Of a DNA stretch of 64,000 nucleotides, positions 37,107 to 45,570 are shown in pieces; within the stretch, counting starts at the first letter, position 1; every line of letters starts with the position of its first letter. This DNA is from Marthasterias glacialis (lineage: Eukaryota > Echinodermata > Asteroidea > Forcipulatida > Asteriidae): contig OU452224.1 of NCBI GenBank assembly GCA_911728455.2, forward strand, positions 4,340,001 through 4,404,000. The letters are read 5' to 3'. The notes beneath the pieces are model-generated. The model searched no databases, was not told the origin of the DNA, and saw only the letters and a list, made by a program, of their open reading frames with translations. The translations under genes and the position numbers were made by a program.

Positions 37107-37174
37107 GCGCACTCGTATGCGAATATATTCGCGATGTCGTGAATTTTATTGCATACCATTGTCGCATACCTTTG

Positions 37175-37370
37175 GGGTGATGTCATAGTTGCGGACAATG
37201 TGTTAGTGAACTAGGGAGTATGCAAGTGGCCCTGGTCCCATACAAATGGTTGTATACCAAAGACATTCAATGCAGGAGCTTGGGTACCAGGCAGGTACAT
37301 TGTGTATATGCCTGTACGTCTTGATTCCAGACTTGGTGCTTCAACCCCCCAGATCAATAGACATTTTATT
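37175..37370. other. Unique 196-bp centre (loop) of the foldback element
   Basis: This segment begins GGGTGATGTCATAG and ends GACATTTTATT. It has no similarity I can see to the satellite or to the arm repeats, and no convincing coding potential. Copies are at 32,812-33,007 and 41,537-41,732. An ATG at 37,246 opens a frame running on through the subrepeats into satellite, which I consider accidental. Confidence 0.75.
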
Positions 37371-37412
37371 CAAAGGTATGCGACAATGGTATGCAATAAA
37401 ATTCACGACATC

Positions 37413-37426
37413 GCGAATATATTCGC
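37413..37426. other. 14-bp palindrome GCGAATATATTCGC at the inner arm
   Basis: This perfect palindrome lies inside the right arm between the centre-proximal segment and the first 42-bp unit. Its mirror is near 37,119-37,132 in the left arm. It resembles the ATATATTCGCG junctions inside the subrepeats and may show how the first subrepeat was formed. Confidence 0.7.
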
Positions 37427-37438
37427 AGACGAGTGCGC

Positions 37439-37690
37439 ACATATTCGCGATTTGGTTCACGACATTGCATACGTGTGCGCATATATTCGCGATTTGGTTC
37501 ACGACATTGCATACGTGTGCGCATATATTCGCGATTTGGTTCACGACATTGCATACGTGTGCGCACACATTCGCGATTTGTTTCGCGACATTGCATACGT
37601 GTGCGCATATATTCGCGATTTGGTTCACGACATTGCATACGTGTGCGCACACATTCGCGAATTGTTTCACGACATTGCATACGTGTGCGC
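37439..37690 (+). repeat. 42-bp subrepeats in right arm of intact element 1
   Basis: There are six units of exactly 42 bp (37,439, 37,481, 37,523, 37,565, 37,607 and 37,649). The core is ATTCGCGATTTGGTTCACG followed by ACATTGCATACGTGTGCGC. Units begin ATAT or ACAC; units 4 and 6 are the ACAC form and carry TTTGTTTCGCG or ATTGTTTCACG. Because 42 is divisible by three, the array stays open in several frames and creates spurious 145-243-codon frames. The same arrays are at 33,076-33,327 and 41,801-42,052. At 10.5 bp per turn a unit is four helical turns. Confidence 0.93.
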
Positions 37691-37700
37691 ACACGTATGC
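37677..37700. other. 24-bp perfect palindrome near the element's right end
   Basis: GCATACGTGTGC is followed at once by its own reverse complement, giving a gapless 24-bp palindrome where the last subrepeat meets the outer arm segment. The mirror copy is at 36,845-36,868. Further copies are at 41,207-41,230, 42,039-42,062 and 33,314-33,337. Such a site could bind a dimeric protein or extrude a small cruciform; both ideas are inference. Confidence 0.85.
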
Positions 37701-37730
37701 GATGTGCGATGTCCCTTCAGGGCCACCATA

Positions 37731-37736
37731 CCCCGA
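37731..37736. other. Target-site duplication CCCCGA, right
   Basis: This is the partner of 36,809-36,814. The equivalent right-side copies of the other elements are at 33,368-33,373 and 42,093-42,098; the left-side copy of the third element is at 41,171-41,176. The first element has lost its left partner. Confidence 0.85.
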
Positions 37737-40700
37737 GGATGTCAAGTGCATACGGACATGCTGTGTGTGCGTTAACAATAGCCAAGGATGCTACGTGTGT
37801 ACTGGATCGAAGCGAGCCCATAAAAAAAACGCCGAAAAAAAAAGTCGGCAGCACCACGGCCAATAACTCCAAAAATAATGGGGCTAGAGAACAATTTATT
37901 GTACATGCAGTTAGCTACCATAGTCCTGCATCTGCAAATCTGGTTTTCCCGGCCAGCCAGGGCCATCTTCCGCCTTGAAACGACCAGGGAGCGGGGCTGC
38001 TCCGAGTGCGCTTCCAACGCCTGTCTATTGGCACTTTTGCACACGAAGCTGTAACAGAGTGAAAACAAGACTTAGCAACGACTCTATCTCCCAAAGTATT
38101 GGCGAGAAACTGACAAGTCAAACACTGTTGGAAAGCCCTGATTATGGGCTTTCCGAAAATGCGGGTCTTGGGCTGTGGCATGAACAGGAAGGTTGCCAGG
38201 GACCGCGGAAAGAGGACACCCCGACGATGTCTAGTGCATACGGACATACTGTGTGCGTCAACAATAGCCAAGGCTGCTACGTGTGTACTGGATCGAAGCC
38301 AGCAAAAAAAAAAAAACGCCGAAAAAAGAAGTCGGCAGCACCACGGCTAATAACTACAGAAATAATGGGGCTAGAGAGAAATTTTTTGTACCTGCAGTCA
38401 GCTACCATTGTCCTGCATCCGAAAATTTTGTTTTCCCGGCCAGCCAGGGCCGTCTTCCGCCTTGAAACGACCAGGGAGCGGGGCTGCTCTGAGTGCGCTT
38501 CAAACGCCTGTCTAATGGCACTTTTGTACACGAAGCTGTAACAGAGTGAAAACAAGACTTAGCAACGACTCTATCTCCCAAAGTATTGGCGGGAAACTGA
38601 CAAGTTTGACACTGTTGAAAAGCCCTGCTCATGGGCTTTCCAAAAATGCCGGTCTTGGGGCTGCGGTATAAACAGGGAGGTTGCCAGGGACCGCGGAAGG
38701 AGGACACCCCGAGGATGTCAAGTGCATACGGACATGCTGTGTGTGCGTCAACAATAGCCATGGCTGCTAAGTGTGTACTGGATCGAAGCCAGCAAAAAAA
38801 TAAAATAAAAAAGCGGAAAAAAGAAGTCGGCAGCACCACGGCCAATAACTCCAGAAATAATGGGGCTAGAGAGAAATTTCTTGTACCTGCAGTTAGCTAC
38901 CATAGTCCTGCATCCGAAAATTTTGTTTTCCCGGCCAGCCAGGGCCGTCTTCCGCTTTGAAATGACCAGGGAGCGGGGCTGCTCCGAGTGCCCTTCAAAC
39001 GCTTGTCTAATGGCACTTTTGTACACGAAGCTGTAACAGAGTAAAAACAAGACTTAGCAACGACTCTATCTCCCAAAGTATTGGCGGGAAACTGACAAGT
39101 CTGACACTGTTGAAAGGCCCTGCTCATGAGCTTTCCGAAAATGCCGGTCTTGGGGCTGCGGGATAAACAGGGAGGTTGCCAGGGACCGCGGAAGGAGGAC
39201 ACCCCGAGGATGTCCAGTGCATACGGACATGCTGTGTGTACGTCAACAAAAGCCATGGCTGCTACGTGTGTACTGGATCGAAGCCAGCAAAAAAATAATA
39301 AAAACGCCGAAAAAAGAAGTCGGCAGCACCACGGCTAATAACTACAGAAATAATGGGGCTAGAGAGAAATTTCTTGTACCTGCAGTCAGCTACCATAGTC
39401 CTGCATCCGAAAATCTGGTTGTCCCGGCCAGCCAGAGCCATCTTCCGCCTTGAAACGACCAGGGAGCGGGGCTGCTCCGAGTGCGCTTCAAACGCCTGCC
39501 TAATGGCACTTTTGTACACGTAGCTATAACAGAGTGAAAACAAGACTCAGCAACGACTCTATCTCCCAAAGTATTGGCGGGAAACTGACAAGTCTGACAC
39601 TGTCGGAAAGCCCTGCTCATGGGCTTTCCGAAAATGACGGTCTTGGAGCTGCGGGATAAACAGGGAGGTTGTCAGGGACCGCGGAAGGGGGACACCCCGA
39701 GGATAATCAGTGCATACGGACATGCTGTGTGTGCGTCAACAATAGCCAAGGATGCTACGTGTGTACTGGATCGAAGCGAGCCCATAAAAAAAACGCCGAA
39801 AAAAGAAGTCGGCAGCACCACGGCCAATAACTCCAGAAATAATGGGGCTAGAGAACAATTTATTGTACATGCAGTTAGCTACCATAGTCCTGCATCTGCA
39901 AATCTGGTTTTCCCGGCCAGCCAGGGCCATCTTCCGCCTTGAAACGACCAGGGAGCGGGGCTGCTCCGAGTGCGCTTCCAACGCCTGTCTATTGGCACTT
40001 TTGCACACGAAGCTGTAACAGAGTGAAAACAAGACTTAGCAACGACTCTATCTCCCAAAGTATTGGCGAGAAACTGACAAGTCCAACACTGTTGGAAAGC
40101 CCTGATTATGGGCTTTCCGAAAATGCGGGTCTTGGGCTGTGGCATGAACAGGAAGGTTGCCAGGGACCGCGGAAGGAGGACACCCCGAGGATGTCCAGTG
40201 CATACGGACATGCTGTTCGTACGTCAACAAAAGCTATGGCTGCTACGTGTGTACTGGATCGAAGCCAGCAAAAAAATAATAAAAACGCCGAAAAAAGAAG
40301 TCGGCAGCACCACGGCTAATAACTACAGAAATAATGGGGCTAGAGAGAAATTTCTTGTACCTGCAGTTAGCTACCATAGTCCTGCATCCGAAAATCTGGT
40401 TGTCCCGGCCAGCCAGAGCCTTCTTCTGCCTTGAAACGACCAGGGAGCGGGGCTGCTCCGAGTGCGCTTCAAACGCCTGCCTAATGGCACTTTTGTACAC
40501 GTAGCTATAACAGAGTGAAAACAAGACTTAGCAACGACTCTATCTCCCAAAGTATTGGCGGGAAACTGACAAGTCTGACACTGTCGGAAAGCCCTGCTCA
40601 TGGGCTTTCCGAAAATGACGGTCTTGGGGCTGCGGGATAAACAGGGAGGTTGCCAGGGACCGCGGAAGGAGGACACCCCAAGGATGTCCAGTGCATACGG

Positions 40701-41176
40701 ACATGCTGTGTGTGCGTCAACAATAGCCATGGCTGCTACGTGTGTACTGGATAGAAGCCAGCAAAAAAATAAAATAAAAAAGCGGAAAAAAGAAGTCGGC
40801 AGCACCACGGCCAATAACTCCAGAAATAATGGGGCTAGAGAGAAATTTCTTGTACCTGCAGTTAGCTACCATAGTCCTGCATCCGAAAATCTGGTTGTCC
40901 CGGCCAGCCAGAGCCATCTTCCGCCTTGAAACGACCATGGAGCGGGGCTGCTCCGAGTGCGCTTCAAACGCCTGTCTAATGGCACTTTTGTACACGAAGC
41001 TGTAACAGAGTGAAAACAAGACTCAGCAAAGACGCTATCTCCCAAAGTATTGGCGGGAAACTGACAAGTCTGACACTGTTGAAAAGCCCTGCTCATGGGC
41101 TTTCCAAAAATGCCGGTCTTGGGGCTGCGGAATAAACAGGGAGGTTACCAGGGACCGCGGAAGGAGGACACCCCGA

Positions 41177-42092
41177 TATGGTGGCCCTGAAGGGACATCG
41201 CACATCGCATACGTGTGCGCACACGTATGCAATGTCGTGAAACAATTCGCGAATGTGTGCGCACACGTATGCAATGTCGTGAACCAAATCGCGAATATAT
41301 GCGCACACGTATGCAATGTCGCGAAACAAATCGCGAATGTGTGCGCACACGTATGCAATGTCGTGAACCAAATCGCGAATATATGCGCACACGTATGCAA
41401 TGTCGTGAATCAAATCGCGAATATATGCGCACACGTATGCAATGTCGTGAACCAAATCGCGAATATGTGCGCACTCGTATGCGAATATATTCGCGATGTC
41501 GTGAATTTTATTGCATACCATTGTCGCATACCTTTGGGGTGATGTCATAGTTGCGGACAATGTGTTAGTGAACTAGGGAGTATGCAAGTGGCCCTGGTCC
41601 CATACAAATGGTTGTATACCAAAGACATTCAATGCAGGAGCTTGGGTACCAGGCAGGTACATTGTGTATATGCCTGTACGTCTTGATTCCAGACTTGGTG
41701 CTTCAACCCCCCAGATCAATAGACATTTTATTCAAAGGTATGCGACAATGGTATGCAATAAAATTCACGACATCGCGAATATATTCGCAGACGAGTGCGC
41801 ACATATTCGCGATTTGGTTCACGACATTGCATACGTGTGCGCATATATTCGCGATTTGGTTCACGACATTGCATACGTGTGCGCATATATTCGCGATTTG
41901 GTTCACGACATTGCATACGTGTGCGCACACATTCGCGATTTGTTTCGCGACATTGCATACGTGTGCGCATATATTCGCGATTTGGTTCACGACATTGCAT
42001 ACGTGTGCGCACACATTCGCGAATTGTTTCACGACATTGCATACGTGTGCGCACACGTATGCGATGTGCGATGTCCCTTCAGGGCCACCATA
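41177..42092. mobile_element. Second intact 916-bp foldback-like element
   Basis: This copy lies exactly 4,362 bp from the previous one. It has the same ends, the same 360-bp arms (41,177-41,536 and 41,733-42,092) and the same flanking CCCCGA (41,171-41,176 and 42,093-42,098). The two arm mismatches are at the same places (41,410 and 41,479 in the left arm). Identical private differences and identical flanks show it is a copy made by duplication of the 4,362-bp unit, not a second insertion. Confidence 0.93.
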
Positions 42093-45000
42093 CCCCGAGG
42101 ATGTCAAGTGCATACGGACATGCTGTGTGTGCGTTAACAATAGCCAAGGATGCTACGTGTGTACTGGATCGAAGCGAGCCCATAAAAAAAACGCCGAAAA
42201 AAAAAGTCGGCAGCACCACGGCCAATAACTCCAAAAATAATGGGGCTAGAGAACAATTTATTGTACATGCAGTTAGCTACCATAGTCCTGCATCTGCAAA
42301 TCTGGTTTTCCCGGCCAGCCAGGGCCATCTTCCGCCTTGAAACGACCAGGGAGCGGGGCTGCTCCGAGTGCGCTTCCAACGCCTGTCTATTGGCACTTTT
42401 GCACACGAAGCTGTAACAGAGTGAAAACAAGACTTAGCAACGACTCTATCTCCCAAAGTATTGGCGAGAAACTGACAAGTCAAACACTGTTGGAAAGCCC
42501 TGATTATGGGCTTTCCGAAAATGCGGGTCTTGGGCTGTGGCATGAACAGGAAGGTTGCCAGGGACCGCGGAAAGAGGACACCCTGACGATGTCTAGTGCA
42601 TACGGACATGCTGTGTGTGCGTCAACAATAGCCAAGGCTGCTACGTGTGTACTGGATCGAAGCCAGCAAAAAAAAAAAAAAACGCCGAAAAAAGAAGTCG
42701 GCAGCACCACGGCTAATAACTACAGAAATAATGGGGCTAGAGAGAAATTTTTTGTACCTGCAGTCAGCTACCATTGTCCTGCATCCGAAAATTTTGTTTT
42801 CCCGGCCAGCAAAGGGCCGTCTTCCGCCTTGAAACGACCAGGGAGCGGGGCTGCTCTGAGTGCGCTTCAAACGCCTGTCTAATGGCACTTTTGTACACGA
42901 AGCTGTAACAGAGTGAAAACAAGACTTAGCAACGACTCTATCTCCCAAAGTATTGGCGGGAAACTGACAAGTTTGACACTGTTGAAAAGCCCTGCTCATG
43001 GGCTTTCCAAAAATGCCGGTCTTGGGGCTGCGGTATAAACAGGGAGGTTGCCAGGGACCGCGGAAGGAGGACACCCCGAGGATGTCAAGTGCATACGGAC
43101 ATGCTGTGTGTGCGTCAACAATAGCCATGGCTGCTAAGTGTGTACTGGATCGAAGCCAGCAAAAAAATAAAATAAAAAAGCGGAAAAAAGAAGTCGGCAG
43201 CACCACGGCCAATAACTCCAGAAATAATGGGGCTAGAGAGAAATTTCTTGTACCTGCAGTTAGCTACCATAGTCCTGCATCCGAAAATTTTGTTTTCCCG
43301 GCCAGCCAGGGCCGTCTTCCGCTTTGAAATGACCAGGGAGCGGGGCTGCTCCGAGTGCCCTTCAAACGCTTGTCTAATGGCACTTTTGTACACGAAGCTG
43401 TAACAGAGTAAAAACAAGACTTAGCAACGACTCTATCTCCCAAAGTATTGGCGGGAAACTGACAAGTCTGACACTGTTGAAAGGCCCTGCTCATGAGCTT
43501 TCCGAAAATGCCGGTCTTGGGGCTGCGGGATAAACAGGGAGGTTGCCAGGGACCGCGGAAGGAGGACACCCCGAGGATGTCCAGTGCATACGGACATGCT
43601 GTGTGTACGTCAACAAAAGCCATGGCTGCTACGTGTGTACTGGATCGAAGCCAGCAAAAAAATAATAAAAACGCCGAAAAAAGAAGTCGGCAGCACCACG
43701 GCTAATAACTACAGAAATAATGGGGCTAGAGAGAAATTTCTTGTACCTGCAGTCAGCTACCATAGTCCTGCATCCGAAAATCTGGTTGTCCCGGCCAGCC
43801 AGAGCCATCTTCCGCCTTGAAACGACCAGGGAGCGGGGCTGCTCCGAGTGCGCTTCAAACGCCTGCCTAATGGCACTTTTGTACACGTAGCTATAACAGA
43901 GTGAAAACAAGACTCAGCATCGACTCTATCTCCCAAAGTATTGGCGGGAAACTGACAAGTCTGACACTGTCGGAAAGCCCTGCTCATGGGCTTTCCGAAA
44001 ATGACGGTCTTGGAGCTGCGGGATAAACAGGGAGGTTGTCAGGGACCGCGGAAGGGGGACACCCCGAGGATAATCAGTGCATACGGACATGCTGTGTGTG
44101 CGTCAACAATAGCCAAGGATGCTACGTGTGTACTGGATCGAAGCGAGCCCATAAAAAAAACGCCGAAAAAAGAAGTCGGCAGCACCACGGCCAATAACTC
44201 CAGAAATAATGGGGCTAGAGAACAATTTATTGTACATGCAGTTAGCTACCATAGTCCTGCATCTGCAAATCTGGTTTTCCCGGCCAGCCAGGGCCATCTT
44301 CCGCCTTGAAACGACCAGGGAGCGGGGCTGCTCCGAGTGCGCTTCCAACGCCTGTCTATTGGCACTTTTGCACACGAAGCTGTAACAGAGTGAAAACAAG
44401 ACTTAGCAACGACTCTATCTCCCAAAGTATTGGCGAGAAACTGACAAGTCCAACACTGTTGGAAAGCCCTGATTATGGGCTTTCCGAAAATGCGGGTCTT
44501 GGGCTGTGGCATGAACAGGAAGGTTGCCAGGGACCGCGGAAGGAGGACACCCCGAGGATGTCCAGTGCATACGGACATGCTGTTCGTACGTCAACAAAAG
44601 CTATGGCTGCTACGTGTGTACTGGATCGAAGCCAGCAAAAAAATAATAAAAACGCCGAAAAAAGAAGTCGGCAGCACCACGGCTAATAACTACAGAAATA
44701 ATGGGGCTAGAGAGAAATTTCTTGTACCTGCAGTTAGCTACCATAGTCCTGCATCCGAAAATCTGGTTGTCCCGGCCAGCCAGAGCCTTCTTCCGCCTTG
44801 AAACGACCAGGGAGCGGGGCTGCTCCGAGTGCGCTTCAAACGCCTGCCTAATGGCACTTTTGTACACGTAGCTATAACAGAGTGAAAACAAGACTTAGCA
44901 ACGACTCTATCTCCCAAAGTATTGGCGGGAAACTGACAAGTCTGACACTGTCGGAAAGCCCTGCTCATGGGCTTTCCGAAAATGACGGTCTTGGGGCTGC

Positions 45001-45543
45001 GGGATAAACAGGGAGGTTGCCAGGGACCGCCGAAGGAGGACACCCCAAGGATGTCCAGTGCATACGGACATGCTGTGTGTGCGTCAACAATAGCCATGGC
45101 TGCTACGTGTGTACTGGATAGAAGCCAGCAAAAAAATAAAATAAAAAAGCGGAAAAAAGAAGTCGGCAGCACCACGGCCAATAACTCCAGAAATAATGGG
45201 GCTAGAGACAAATTTCTTGTACCTGCAGTTAGCTACCATAGTCCTGCATCCGAAAATCTGGTTGTCCCGGCCAGCCAGAGCCATCTTCCGCCTTGAAACG
45301 ACCATGGAGCGGGGCTGCTCCGAGTGCGCTTCAAACGCCTGTCTAATGGCACTTTTGTACACGAAGCTGTAACAGAGTGAAAACAAGACTCAGCAAAGAC
45401 GCTATCTCCCAAAGTATTGGCGGGAAACTGACAAGTCTGACACTGTTGAAAAGCCCTGCACATGGGCTTTCCGAAAATGCCGGTCTTGGGGCTGCAGGAT
45501 AAACAGGGAGGTTGCCAGGGACCGCGGAAGGAGGACACCCCGA
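41535..45543. repeat. 4,362-bp composite unit 3, without a following foldback
   Basis: Satellite anchors are 42,506, 42,998, 43,493, 43,986, 44,475, 44,967 and 45,462. It is about 5 bp longer than unit 2 up to its end because of a longer A-tract (42,668-42,682) and a small change at 42,810 (GCCAGCAAAGGGCC in place of GCCAGCCAGGGCC). The last monomer differs from its partners at 36,733 and 41,095 (CCGAAAATGCC, GCAGGATAAAC). It reads through the CCCCGAGG insertion point without an element and then enters a breakpoint. Confidence 0.88.
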
Positions 45544-45570
45544 GGTGTCGAGCGGTCGGTTGTTGTCCCT
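45544..45570. other. Breakpoint with ~18 bp of filler DNA
   Basis: Satellite reads normally through CACCCCGAGG, then TGTC (one A lost), then GAGCGGTCGGTTGTTGT, which matches neither the satellite nor the foldback element. Satellite resumes at CCTAATGGCAC. Roughly 300 bp of the monomer, including the T-arm, A-tract and PstI site, are missing. Untemplated or distant-origin filler at a deletion is typical of end-joining repair. Confidence 0.8.

Larger units (their letters stand above)
32810..37172. repeat. 4,362-bp composite unit 1 (foldback element plus satellite)
   Basis: The unit holds the truncated foldback derivative, seven satellite anchors (33,780, 34,269, 34,764, 35,257, 35,746, 36,238 and 36,733) and the left arm of the next foldback. 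The same order recurs 4,362-4,364 bp later with few base differences. Satellite members are recognisable by TGATTATGGGC with CTTGGGCTGTGGCATGAAC (33,775-33,820), AAATTTTGTTTTCCC (34,060), AAAAAAATAAAATAAAAAAGCGG (split near 34,433), GTGATTATAGC-like GTAGCTATAACAG (35,157) and GATAATCAGTGC (35,339). The unit edge is arbitrary. Confidence 0.92.
36815..37730. mobile_element. Intact 916-bp foldback-like element
   Basis: Ends are TATGGTGGCCCTG and CAGGGCCACCATA. Left arm 36,815-37,174 and right arm 37,371-37,730 are 360 bp each and inverted, with only two mismatches (37,048/37,497 and 37,117/37,428). The centre, 37,175-37,370, is 196 bp of unique non-satellite DNA. CCCCGA occurs on both sides (36,809-36,814 and 37,731-37,736) and once in uninterrupted monomers, so it is a target-site duplication. 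Long inverted repeats built from subrepeats around a short loop are the hallmark of foldback elements such as Drosophila FB and sea-urchin TU. I cannot assign a superfamily: 6-bp duplications are known for Polinton, IS3EU and Dada types, but no transposase is present. It must have moved, if at all, with enzymes supplied elsewhere. Confidence 0.92.
37173..41534. repeat. 4,362-bp composite unit 2
   Basis: Satellite anchors are 38,144, 38,631, 39,126, 39,619, 40,108, 40,600 and 41,095. It repeats unit 1 with small changes: GACATACTGTGTGCG (38,243, lacking a GT step) versus GACATGCTGTGTGTGCG in unit 1, and CGTCAACAAAAGCC (39,241) versus CGTCAAAAAAAGCC (34,880). The near-identity over more than 4 kb, including the whole foldback element, indicates duplication after the element had inserted. 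Confidence 0.92.

Noticed and set aside
37439-37690. CRISPR-like regular repeats
   Set aside because: Units are directly adjacent with no unique spacers, lie in inverted pairs, and sit inside eukaryotic-type satellite DNA.
37677-37700. Common origin of the satellite and the foldback subrepeats from the shared TGCATACG plus TGTGCG
   Set aside because: An 8-base match between a 488-bp and a 42-bp sequence is expected by chance, and the rest does not align.
36815-42092. Large composite transposon with the two intact foldbacks as ends
   Set aside because: Each element has its own CCCCGA duplication and the interval is ordinary satellite repeated in tandem; unit duplication explains the arrangement.
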